NCBI RefSeq assembly: GCF_000718165.1
Contig: NZ_JOEY01000018.1
Coordinates: 62,001-126,000 of the forward strand
Direction of reading: 5' to 3'
Length of the DNA: 64,000 nucleotides
Source: Streptomyces fulvoviolaceus
GTDB lineage: Bacteria > Actinomycetota > Actinomycetes > Streptomycetales > Streptomycetaceae
In this document: positions 54,313-62,109 of the stretch, in pieces
How the letters are laid out: each line of letters begins with the position of its first letter
Position numbering within the stretch: the first letter of the stretch is position 1
Notes under the pieces: model-generated
What the model saw: the letters and a program-made list of their open reading frames with translations, nothing else
Told to the model about the DNA's origin: nothing
The model's database searches: none
Made by a program: the position numbers and the translations under genes

Positions 54313-54838
54313 GCGCGTTGAGGGCGTCCAGCAGATGAGGGCTCGCCGGTGAGCCCTCGTCGGCCGGGCCAGGGGTGCGGTGGAGCTCGCCGTCGATGAT
54401 CTCGTAGTGGCCGATGGCCTGCAGGGGCGGCGAGTAGACGTGGATGGTGACGGCGCCGGCGTCGTGGTCCATGCGGTGGATGCCGGAGCCGGGGAAGGAG
54501 AAGGACTCGCCGGGCCCGTACCGGCGGGCGCGGCGCGGGCCGGCCACCGGCAACCCCTCCTGCCAGGCCGTGCCTTCGATGACGTGGACGCCGACACAGG
54601 AACCCTGGTGGTCGTGGTAGCCGGTATCACGGGACTCCCACCAAGTGTTCAGCCACGCCTCGGAGTTCTCGTTCCGCCAGAGCAGCAGATACGAGCCGGG
54701 GCCGGAGCGGTCGAGTGCGGCCGTGTCGACGAAGGCCGCCGCACGGCGGGCCCGCTCCGCACACTCGACCGGCAGGAACGGGCGGTCGGACACGCCGAGT
54801 TCGGCGAGGGCGGTGGCGTTTGTCGGGTTCATGGTCAT
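54278..54838 (-). CDS. Cysteine dioxygenase-family cupin
   Basis: 186 residues, cupin fold. Metal-binding residues appear in RDTGYHDHQGSCVGVHVIEG (first cupin motif, two His) and GSGIHRMDHDAGAVTIHVYSPPL (second motif). Family members oxidise thiols (cysteine, 3-mercaptopropionate, cysteamine) to sulfinates with Fe(II) and O2. It is the last gene of a GntR / dehydrogenase / MIO-less lyase / cupin run, 33 bp after the lyase gene, so its substrate is more likely linked to that pathway. Cysteine sulfinate could also feed sulfonate supply to the NRPS side. It overlaps the convergent P450 gene by 35 bp. Confidence 0.78.
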   Translation of the reverse strand: MTMNPTNATALAELGVSDRPFLPVECAERARRAAAFVDTAALDRSGPGSYLLLWRNENSEAWLNTWWESRDTGYHDHQGSCVGVHVIEGTAWQEGLPVAGPRRARRYGPGESFSFPGSGIHRMDHDAGAVTIHVYSPPLQAIGHYEIIDGELHRTPGPADEGSPASPHLLDALNALTRPSAPTAVS

Positions 54839-54871
54839 CTTTCTCGTCCGATCCGCTGATCCACTGATCCG

Positions 54872-56392
54872 CTAGGGAAGTTCGTCGCCGGCGAGCCAGT
54901 CCTCCAGCGTGTCGAGGTCGCCGTCCGGCGCCTCGCCCGCGCCGACGAAAGGCACCGATCGCCGGGTCGCCGCGTGGGCACGTCGAGTTCCGTCGCCCAA
55001 CTCGCCTACGTGTCCGCGCAGATCGACCGCCTGGGCGCCGCACATCAGCTCGACGGCGGCCAACCGCAGTGCCAGGCCCGCCATTTCATGCAGGCGGCGG
55101 GCCGCGGTGGGCGCCATGGTGATGCGGTCCTCGATACCGGCCGCGATGGCGCTCGTGGGCTGTTCCAGGGTGACGGGCTGCGCGAGGAGGCGTGCCTCGC
55201 CGGCCAGACTCGCCGCGCCGTTGGCGACGATCGCCAGGCCGTCGTCGGGGGTGGTGGGATCGGCGCGGAGCCCGGTCGGCAGGCCGGTGAAGGCCGTGTC
55301 CAGCAGCTTCTGCACCCGCTCGCCCGCGATCGTGACCGCCTGCGCGAGTCCGAGCCGTGCGTAGTCGAGCGCGATCGCGACCGGGGCGATGTCGTGGTTG
55401 CCGGTCGAGATGGCGCGGTCCTCGTCGATGAGCGTGATCGGGCTGTCGCCGGAGGAGGCGAGTTCGACCTGGACCGCGCCGGCGCAGTGCGCGAGCGCCT
55501 GGCGGGCCGCACCGTGGGTCTGCGGCACCACCTTGAAGGCGAGGGGATCCTGGAGGGCGCGGGCCGGTCTGGCGCCGGTCAGGAGGGCCCCGCCCGACAG
55601 CAGTGCGCGCAGGCGGCCGATCGTCTCGTGGGCACCCGAGTGCGGGCGCACTCCGGCGACGGCCGGGTGGATGGCGTCGACGTTTCCCGTCAGGCCCTCC
55701 AGCGAGAGCGCCGCCGCCACGTCGAGGGCCCGGACGGCCCGGGTCGCGCGCTCCAGGGCGAGGCAGGCGATCCCGACCGAGAACGCGTTGCTGTTGACGA
55801 CGGCACCCGCCTCGCGCGGGCCGAGGTCGATCGGTGTGTAGCCGCGTGCGACCAGTGCCGCGCCGTCGTCACCGTGACCGATGAGCGCCAGCCCGATCTC
55901 GGCCAGCTGGCTCAGGTCGGCCTGTCCGATCGAACCGAGCAGGTGGACACGCGGCGTCACGTCGGTGTCGAGGGCCCGGCAGTACGCGTCGGCGACCTCG
56001 GCCCGCACGCCCGCCACGCCCACGGTGAGCCCCGCGGCCCGTACGACCATGGCGGCCCGGACGAACTCCGCGGGCGCGAGCTGCCCATGGCCCACGCGGT
56101 GCGCGCGCAACAGGAGGGGCTGGAAGGCGGCCTGCCGGTCGGCCGATATCGCCGTGGTCTTGATCGCGCCGACACCGGTGTTGAGCCCGTACACGGAGTC
56201 ACCGCGGCTCAGCATCTTCTCAAGTGCGGTGCGCGAGAGGCGCATTCGGTCGCGCGCGGCGGGGCCGAGCACGACACGGCGGCCACGGGCCACCGCCACC
56301 ACGTCGGTCGGCAGCAGGGGACGGTCGCCCAGGACGAGCGCGTCCTCGTCCGGTGCGGCGACGGCCGCCAGAGGCTCGGCGAGAGACGTCAT
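54872..56392 (-). CDS. HAL/PAL-fold lyase lacking the MIO serine (copy 1)
   Basis: 506 residues, the full length of histidine ammonia-lyases. SVYGLNTGVGAIKTT carries the active-site Tyr loop, and QDPLAFKVVPQTHGAARQAL and SSGDSPITL align with HAL regions. At the place where HAL/PAL enzymes have GSVGASGDLAPL, this protein has GSIGQADLSQL (about residue 152): the Ala-Ser-Gly that cyclises to MIO is gone, including the Ser. It therefore cannot deaminate by the MIO mechanism. Ergothionase, a HAL relative, eliminates trimethylamine without MIO, and that is the most reasonable model. It overlaps the upstream dehydrogenase gene by 4 nt. Confidence 0.82.
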   Translation of the reverse strand: MTSLAEPLAAVAAPDEDALVLGDRPLLPTDVVAVARGRRVVLGPAARDRMRLSRTALEKMLSRGDSVYGLNTGVGAIKTTAISADRQAAFQPLLLRAHRVGHGQLAPAEFVRAAMVVRAAGLTVGVAGVRAEVADAYCRALDTDVTPRVHLLGSIGQADLSQLAEIGLALIGHGDDGAALVARGYTPIDLGPREAGAVVNSNAFSVGIACLALERATRAVRALDVAAALSLEGLTGNVDAIHPAVAGVRPHSGAHETIGRLRALLSGGALLTGARPARALQDPLAFKVVPQTHGAARQALAHCAGAVQVELASSGDSPITLIDEDRAISTGNHDIAPVAIALDYARLGLAQAVTIAGERVQKLLDTAFTGLPTGLRADPTTPDDGLAIVANGAASLAGEARLLAQPVTLEQPTSAIAAGIEDRITMAPTAARRLHEMAGLALRLAAVELMCGAQAVDLRGHVGELGDGTRRAHAATRRSVPFVGAGEAPDGDLDTLEDWLAGDELP

Positions 56393-57291
56393 GCCCGCGC
56401 CTCCGCCAGCAGGGCCAGCACCGCGTCCCGCCGCGATGTGAATTCCCGTACGGCGTCGGGCGGATGGTCGCCCAGCAGCCCCCGGCCGCCCTTCATGCCG
56501 GTCGCACCACTGCGCCGCGTTTCCCGCAGCAGCGCCGGTACCTCGGTCGCGCGGGAAAGCAGGGGGAACAGTCGCTCGGCCACGGCTTGATGGACGTCCA
56601 GTCCCGCCGCGTCCATCGAAGCGAACGGGCCGATCGCCGCCCAGCGCGCCCCGAGCCCGGCCACGACGGCCCGGTCGACGTCCGCCACCCCGCAGACACC
56701 CTCCTCGACCAGCGCGTACGCCTCGCGCAGCAATGCGTACTGCAGGCGGTTGGCCACGAAACCCGGGTGGTCGCGGCGGAGCGTGACCGGCTCCTTGCCG
56801 ATCGCCCGCGAGAGGGAGGCGAGCCGTTCCAGGGTGTCCGGCGCCGTGCGCGGTCCGCCCGTCACCTCGACGAGCGGCACGAGTTCGGCGGGGTTGAACC
56901 AGTGCCAGCCCGCGAAGAGTTCGGGACGCTTCAGGCCCTCGGCGAGATCCGCCAGCCGGAGCGAGGAGGTGTTGGTCGCCACGATCCCGTCCTCGGCGAC
57001 CAGTGTCTCGGCCCGGGCCAGCACGGCACCCTTCGCGTCCGCGTCCTCGGCGACCGACTCCACGGCCAGCGCGAACGGACCGGGCGCGTCACCGACGACC
57101 ACGGTCACCGGCCGCACGGATCCGACGAGTTGTCCCACCCGCCTGCCGATCTCGTCCCGGGTCGGCGCGGCCGCTTCCCGCCGCCGTACGAGGACGACCG
57201 TCTCGATGTCCGCGGCGGCGAGACGGGCGGCGATGCCGGTGGCCATCGCGCCGCCGCCGATGACCAGCACACGATCCAAGGTCACGCTCAC
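56389..57291 (-). CDS. 3-hydroxyacyl-CoA dehydrogenase-like NAD-dependent oxidoreductase
   Basis: 300 residues. N-terminal Rossmann motif VLVIGGGAMATGIAARLAAAD, then TNTSSL and FAGWHWFNPAELVPLVEV (catalytic His region; usual form is HFFNP), and GFVANRLQYALLREAYALVEEG at the start of the helical domain. Members include 3-hydroxybutyryl-CoA, L-gulonate and L-carnitine dehydrogenases. The last suggests a hydroxy-betaine or hydroxy-acid substrate here, but this is inferred. It starts at GTG 57291 overlapping the GntR stop, and its stop overlaps the MIO-less lyase start. Confidence 0.8.
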   Translation of the reverse strand: MSVTLDRVLVIGGGAMATGIAARLAAADIETVVLVRRREAAAPTRDEIGRRVGQLVGSVRPVTVVVGDAPGPFALAVESVAEDADAKGAVLARAETLVAEDGIVATNTSSLRLADLAEGLKRPELFAGWHWFNPAELVPLVEVTGGPRTAPDTLERLASLSRAIGKEPVTLRRDHPGFVANRLQYALLREAYALVEEGVCGVADVDRAVVAGLGARWAAIGPFASMDAAGLDVHQAVAERLFPLLSRATEVPALLRETRRSGATGMKGGRGLLGDHPPDAVREFTSRRDAVLALLAEARA

Positions 57292-58016
57292 CCCCAGAAT
57301 CTCTGCTCGTCGAGGTGGGCGAGGAGGATCTCGCCGGCGCCGCGGACGTGGTCGCGCATCACCGTGCGCGCGGTGTCCGGGGTGCGGGCGCGCAGCGCGG
57401 CGGCGATGGCCTGGTGCTCGTGCACGTTCATGGTGGTCAGAGCCGTCTCGTCATGGGCGATGACCCGCCAGACCAGGTCGCGGGGGAAGACGTGCAGGAG
57501 CCCCTGGACGGACTCGGTCAGGCGCCCGTTGCCGGCGGATCGGTGGATCAGGTCGTGGAAGGCGGTGTTCGCGTCGGTCACGGCCGCGTCGAGTTCCGCG
57601 TCGTCGATGCGCCCGGCCGCCGCGACGGCTTCCGTGAGCCGTTCCTGTGTCCGCTCCAGTTCGTCCAGGTCCTCGGCGGAGGCGCGCTCGCACGCCAGCG
57701 CGCACGCGAACCCCTCCATCTCGGCGCGGAGTTCGTAGACCTCGACGAGTTCCGCCCGGGACGGGGTGCGCACCGTGGCGCCCCGGTTGGGAGCCAGTTC
57801 GACCAGGTTGAGGGCCTGCAACTGCCGCAGTGCCTCCCGGATGGGCGTCCGGCTGACGCCGAACCGCGCTGCCAGCTCCTCGTGTTGGAGGCGGGCGCCG
57901 AACGGCAGCTTCCCGTCGAGGATGTCGGCGCGCAGCCGGTAGGCGATCTGGTCGGCGAGGCTCGTGACGGCGAGCGTCTCAGGGGGAGTTGGAGCGGAGG
58001 ACGGTGGCGGGCACAT
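57288..58016 (-). CDS. GntR-family (FadR/FCD) repressor
   Basis: 242 residues. N-terminal winged helix with FGVSRTPIREALRQLQALNL and PNRGATV, and a C-terminal all-helical FCD effector domain with Asp/His metal-ligand-like residues (NTAFHDLIH, HEHQAI). It is divergent from the hydratase-like gene with only 22 bp between the two ATGs, and a perfect palindrome with TTGGATCC half sites lies there. The ATG has no Shine-Dalgarno; TAGTAT ends 6 nt upstream on its strand, pointing to a leaderless mRNA. It probably represses both runs until a pathway intermediate binds. Confidence 0.9.
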   Translation of the reverse strand: MCPPPSSAPTPPETLAVTSLADQIAYRLRADILDGKLPFGARLQHEELAARFGVSRTPIREALRQLQALNLVELAPNRGATVRTPSRAELVEVYELRAEMEGFACALACERASAEDLDELERTQERLTEAVAAAGRIDDAELDAAVTDANTAFHDLIHRSAGNGRLTESVQGLLHVFPRDLVWRVIAHDETALTTMNVHEHQAIAAALRARTPDTARTVMRDHVRGAGEILLAHLDEQRFWG

Positions 58017-58050
58017 GCCCGGATACTAGATTGGATCCATGGATCCAATC
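58017..58050. promoter_or_regulatory. Overlapping divergent leaderless promoters with a 22-bp palindrome
   Basis: A perfect 22-bp palindrome (58029-58050; half GATTGGATCCA) covers the ATG of the hydratase-like gene at its centre. On the plus strand TAGATT (58027-58032) ends 6 nt before that ATG; on the minus strand TAGTAT (58028-58023) ends 6 nt before the GntR ATG. Neither start has a Shine-Dalgarno. The palindrome resembles FCD-GntR operators and would block both promoters. Confidence 0.65.
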
Positions 58051-59700
58051 AATGGCAGGCTTGGTGCACCGGCGCCCACGGGTGCCGAACTCCGCTGTCG
58101 TGGCTGGGAGCAGGAGGGCGTCCTGCGCTGCTTCCTCAACACCCTCGACCCCGCCGTCGCCGAGGACTCCGCCCGCCTCGTCGTCTACGGCGGGCGCGGC
58201 CGGGCGGCCCGCTCCTGGGAGGCGTACGACGCGATCGTCGCCGCCCTCGAACGGCTCGGCCCCGACGAGACGTTGCTGGTCCAGTCGGGCAAACCGGTGG
58301 CCGTGCTGCCGACGCACCCGGACGCGCCGCGCGTGCTGATCTCGACCGCGATGGTCGTGTCGGCCTGGTCGGACGAGGCGGAGTTCCGTCGCCTCGAAGA
58401 CGCCGGACTCACCATGTACGGGCAGATGACAGCCGCCGCCTGGTTCTACATCGGCACCCAGGGCGTTCTCGGCTTCACCCACGAGACCCTCTCCGCCATC
58501 GCCCGCCGCCACTTCGACGGCACCCTCACCGGTCGGCGGGTGGTCACGGCCGGACTCGGCGGAATGGGCGGGGCGCAGGGCCTGGCCATCGCCAACCTCG
58601 GCGGTCGCGGCCTGATCGTCGAGGCCGACCCCGAGCGCGCGCGGCGCAGACTCGACGCGGGCTGGGTCGACCGCATCGCGCCCGACTACACGGCGGCGGT
58701 CGCCGACCTCACCGCCTCGGCCGCCCCCGCCGCCATCGCCCTCGTCGGCAACATCGCCGAGATCCTGCCCCGGCTGGTGGCCGACCGGGTCGCCGTGGAC
58801 ATAGCGACGGACCAGACGGCGGCGCACGACCTCGACCACGGATACGTGCCCATCGGATACAAGCCGGATCAGTCACGCACTCCCGATCCCGCCTACCGTG
58901 CGGCTGTAGAGGCTTCACTGCGCGCACACGCCGAAGCGCTGCTGGCCCTGCGCGAGCGCGGCTCGGTCGTCTTCGAGTACGGCAACAGCCTGCGCGCCCA
59001 GGCGGTGGCGGCCGGAGCCGCCCGAGCCGCCGAACTCCCCGGATTCGTGGCCGAGTACGTACGCCCGATCTTCGCGCGCGGGGTGGGGCCGTACCGCTGG
59101 GTGTGCCTGAGCGGGGACCCCGAAGACCTGCGCCGCAGCGAGGACGCCGTGCTCGAAGTCGTCCAATCGCCGTCCCTGGAGCGGTGGTTCAAGCTCGCCC
59201 GCGCCCGGGTCGCCCCGCAGGGGCTGCCGGCTCGCATCTGCTGGCTCGGCCTCGGGGAGCGGCACGAGGTCGGTCTGCGCCTCAACGACCTTGTCCGGCG
59301 CGGAGAGATCGGCCCGCTGGCGCTCGGCCGGGACCACATGGACCCCGCCGCCGTCGCCTCACCCTCCCGGGAGACCGAGGGGATGCTCGACGGCAGCGAC
59401 GCGATCGCCGACTGGCCCGTCCTGGCCGCGCTGCTCAACGCGGCGCAGGGCGCGACCTGGGTGTCCGTCGGCAACGGCGGCGGTGTCGGTGTGGGCCGCA
59501 GCATCCACACCGGAATCACCGTGGTCGCCGACGGCAGCGAGCTGGCGGAACGCAAGATCCGCCGGGTGTTCTGGACCGACCCCGCGCTGGGCGTGGCCCG
59601 CTACGCGGACGCCGGGTACGACGAGGCCGCCGAGAAGGCCCGGGAGGCGGGACTCGATCTCGGCACTCCGGGCACGTTGGGCATCAGCCCTTCCCCGTGA
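58039..59700 (+). CDS. Urocanate hydratase-like protein (predicted thiourocanate hydratase)
   Basis: 553 residues, full HutU length. Seen: GWEQEGVLRCFLN, VVYGGRGRAARSWEAYDAI, LLVQSGKPVAV, LTMYGQMTAAAW, the NAD-binding TAGLGGMGGAQGLA, GLPARICWLGLGER (conserved catalytic-region Cys), GRDHMD and SDAIADWP. The usual HutU stretch after the DAPRVLI strand is replaced by STAMVVSAWSDEAEF, so substrate contacts may differ. HutU adds water to urocanate using bound NAD. No histidase with MIO and no other hut genes are nearby, but two MIO-less lyases are, so 2-thiourocanate is the favoured substrate. Its 3' end overlaps the convergent amidohydrolase gene by 17 bp. Confidence 0.85.
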   Translation: MDPINGRLGAPAPTGAELRCRGWEQEGVLRCFLNTLDPAVAEDSARLVVYGGRGRAARSWEAYDAIVAALERLGPDETLLVQSGKPVAVLPTHPDAPRVLISTAMVVSAWSDEAEFRRLEDAGLTMYGQMTAAAWFYIGTQGVLGFTHETLSAIARRHFDGTLTGRRVVTAGLGGMGGAQGLAIANLGGRGLIVEADPERARRRLDAGWVDRIAPDYTAAVADLTASAAPAAIALVGNIAEILPRLVADRVAVDIATDQTAAHDLDHGYVPIGYKPDQSRTPDPAYRAAVEASLRAHAEALLALRERGSVVFEYGNSLRAQAVAAGAARAAELPGFVAEYVRPIFARGVGPYRWVCLSGDPEDLRRSEDAVLEVVQSPSLERWFKLARARVAPQGLPARICWLGLGERHEVGLRLNDLVRRGEIGPLALGRDHMDPAAVASPSRETEGMLDGSDAIADWPVLAALLNAAQGATWVSVGNGGGVGVGRSIHTGITVVADGSELAERKIRRVFWTDPALGVARYADAGYDEAAEKAREAGLDLGTPGTLGISPSP

Positions 59701-60586
59701 GCAGTCGCCGCGGATTGGCGATGCGGAAGGCATGCGCCGCGGCTCCGCCCAGACCGAAGCCGGGGTACTGAGGAGGCTCGGCGTAGGGGCGGTCCGAGCC
59801 CTGGACGACGGCGCCCACACCGAGGGCACGGACGACCGCGTCGACAGCGGTCGGACCGTACGAGGACGTCTCGACGAACACGTCCGGGTCCACCCCGGCA
59901 CTGCTCCCGTCGCCCCGCGCGGCGAACCGCTCCCCGTGCAGCGGGGCGAGCCCGGCCAGCAGTGCGAAGCACACCCGCAGCCGTGGGTGGCGCGGCCGGC
60001 CGAAGGCCCGGAAGGCGAACCAGGCGGCGTGCATCTGCTGGACGTAGGGGACCATTGCGGGCCACCAGCCGGGTCCCCCGGAAGCGCCGGGCGCGGGTCC
60101 CGGGTGGACGAACAGCGGGAGGTCGCGCTGTTCGAGGAGGTCGAGCAGCGGGGCGCAGTGCGCGTAACCGGCCGCGTCGGCAAGGGCGTTGGCCGGGAGC
60201 TGGAGACCGACGAAGCCCTGGTCGAGTACGGCGGCCGTCGCCTTGGCGTCGATGTCCCTGACGCAGGCGGCGGCCCAGGCCCCGAACGGCTCGGGGAGCG
60301 AGGCCGAGCCCTCGTGGTAGGCGTCGAGCAGGGGCTGTGCCTCGCTCGCGGGCAGCCACTCGACGCCGATCGGGGCGGACAGCGAGACGAGCGCCCGGCC
60401 GAGGCCGTCGGTGGCGGCGAGGTGCGCACGCCCTGCGATGTCGTGGTCGGCGGGCGGGACGTCGTAGGGCGGCTCGCCGTCCAGATGCAGGGTCCAGCCG
60501 TCCAGGTACGGCGGTTCGCGGCGGGAGCGCAAGGCCGCCACCAGCGAAGGGCTCCACAGATGCTGGTGTACGTCGACATTGGTCAT
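59684..60586 (-). CDS. Amidohydrolase_2-family metal-dependent hydrolase
   Basis: 300 residues. TIM-barrel amidohydrolase of the ACMSD/amidohydrolase_2 type: metal motif VDVHQHLW at the N-terminus, PLFVHPGPAPG in the middle, and QGSDRPYAEPP near the C-terminus (metal Asp). It would hydrolyse a C-N or C-C bond in a small ring or acid. In the proposed pathway it could act on the (thio)hydantoin propionate formed by the hydratase. It overlaps the upstream lyase gene (ATGA) and is last in a three-gene minus-strand run. Confidence 0.8.
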   Translation of the reverse strand: MTNVDVHQHLWSPSLVAALRSRREPPYLDGWTLHLDGEPPYDVPPADHDIAGRAHLAATDGLGRALVSLSAPIGVEWLPASEAQPLLDAYHEGSASLPEPFGAWAAACVRDIDAKATAAVLDQGFVGLQLPANALADAAGYAHCAPLLDLLEQRDLPLFVHPGPAPGASGGPGWWPAMVPYVQQMHAAWFAFRAFGRPRHPRLRVCFALLAGLAPLHGERFAARGDGSSAGVDPDVFVETSSYGPTAVDAVVRALGVGAVVQGSDRPYAEPPQYPGFGLGGAAAHAFRIANPRRLLTGKG

Positions 60587-62109
60587 GACGCTCCTCCCGC
60601 CCGGGCACGCAGTGTGCCCCGGACATCGTCGGACCCCAGGATGTCGTGGCCGACCGCCTCCACGTCCACCCCGCAGGGCCGGTCGTCGTCCAGGCGGGCC
60701 ACGATCTTCCGGATCGCGCGGTGCAGGAACTCCGGTCCCCGCCCCAGGGTGGACGGCGCCGCCAGATCCACCGCCTGCGCGGCCACCACGGCCTCCACGG
60801 CGAGGAGTTGGCGCAGCCGGACGAGCAACGTGGACAGCCGCCGTGCCCCGAGTGCCGCGTTGGTCGAGTCGTCCTCGACGGCGTGTGCGCCGTGGCGGGG
60901 GTCGGTGCTCACCGGGACGGACAGCATGCGGATCTCGGCGACCAGGGCCTGCGCCGTCTTGGTCAGCGGCGCGAAGCCCGAGCGCTCCGGACCGTACGGC
61001 GAGAGGTTCGCGGGCAGTCCGCTGACGGTCGGGTCGAGCAGTCGTCGCATGCGCTCGGCGGAGATCGACGCGGTCTGCGTCAGAGCCAGCGCGAGGGTGT
61101 CGAAGGCGAGAGCGAGGGCCGGGGTGTGGAAGTTGCCGGACGAGAGGATCTCGCCGCTGTCGGGCAGGACGACCGGGTTGTCGCCGCAGCCGTTCAGCTC
61201 CGGAGCCAGCGCGGAGTCGGCGAAGTCCAGGGCCGCGTACGCGGCGCCGTGCACCTGGGCGGCGCAGCGCAGGCTGAGGGGGTCCTGAACCCGCCGTGCG
61301 TTGCGGGGGTCGCCCAGCTCACCCCCTTCCAGCAGGGCGAGCAACTCGCTCGCCGCGCGGGCCTGACCGGGAGCGGGGCGCAGGTCCAGCACCCGGGGGT
61401 CGAGCGGGCTCGTGTTCGCCCGGAAGCCCTCGTAGGTCAGCGCGGTGACCGCCTGGGCCAGCGTCAGGACGGCGGCCGCCTCGTGCAGGGCGAGAGCACC
61501 CTGTCCGGCGGCCAACGGGCTCGCGCTGCACAGCACGTGCCCGTCCTTCGGGCCCAGTTCGGCCGGAATGAGGCCCGCCCGGCGCAGTGCCGTGGCGCCG
61601 TCGAGCACCTCGCCGCCGTACTCGGCGCTTCCCTCCCCGATGACGACGAGGCCGACATGGGCCATCTGGACCAGATCGGCGGCGCCGATCGATCCCACCT
61701 CGGGGATCACGGGATGGACCCCGGCGTCGAGCATGCCGACGAGCAGCTCCAGGATCTCCGGCCGTACCCCGCTGCCCCCGCCCGCGATGCCGTTGGCACG
61801 GGCGAGGAGAGCGGCGCGTACGACGGGGACCGGCAGCGGATCGCCGACCGCGTCGGCCCGTCCCCGGACCGTGCGGACGCTGAACAGCTCGAGTTCGTCG
61901 CGTGGCAGGGCGAACGACGCGCGGGTGCCGAGCCCCGTCGTCAGGCCGTACGTGGGCACCTGGCGGTCGACGATGTCGTCGACGACGGCGCGGTCGCGTG
62001 CCAGTCGGGGGAGTACCTCGTCCGCGAGGACGATGTGTGCGCCATGGTGGGCGACGGCGACGACATCGTCGTAGGACAACGTTCTCCCGTCGACGACGAC
62101 CCCCGTCAT
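60583..62109 (-). CDS. HAL/PAL-fold lyase lacking the MIO serine (copy 2)
   Basis: 508 residues. PTYGLTTGLGTRA contains the active-site Tyr loop, NGIAGGGSGVRPEI and RRVQDPLSLRCAAQVHGA match HAL/PAL. The MIO position reads GSIGAADLVQMAH (about residue 140) instead of GSVGASGDLAPLAH, so the Ser needed for MIO is absent, as in copy 1. The two copies are clearly diverged from each other, suggesting different substrates or a heteromeric enzyme rather than recent duplication. Overlaps the upstream OCD-like gene and downstream amidohydrolase gene by 4 nt each. Betaine lyase (trimethylamine elimination) is the predicted chemistry. Confidence 0.82.
   Translation of the reverse strand: MTGVVVDGRTLSYDDVVAVAHHGAHIVLADEVLPRLARDRAVVDDIVDRQVPTYGLTTGLGTRASFALPRDELELFSVRTVRGRADAVGDPLPVPVVRAALLARANGIAGGGSGVRPEILELLVGMLDAGVHPVIPEVGSIGAADLVQMAHVGLVVIGEGSAEYGGEVLDGATALRRAGLIPAELGPKDGHVLCSASPLAAGQGALALHEAAAVLTLAQAVTALTYEGFRANTSPLDPRVLDLRPAPGQARAASELLALLEGGELGDPRNARRVQDPLSLRCAAQVHGAAYAALDFADSALAPELNGCGDNPVVLPDSGEILSSGNFHTPALALAFDTLALALTQTASISAERMRRLLDPTVSGLPANLSPYGPERSGFAPLTKTAQALVAEIRMLSVPVSTDPRHGAHAVEDDSTNAALGARRLSTLLVRLRQLLAVEAVVAAQAVDLAAPSTLGRGPEFLHRAIRKIVARLDDDRPCGVDVEAVGHDILGSDDVRGTLRARAGGAS

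Noticed and set aside
54872..62109. The two HAL/PAL-like genes as a standard histidine (hut) operon or as phenylalanine/tyrosine lyases or aminomutases serving the NRPS.
   Set aside because: The MIO Ala-Ser-Gly is missing from both, and imidazolonepropionase and formiminoglutamate genes are absent. They are in operons with catabolic genes on the opposite strand from the NRPS.
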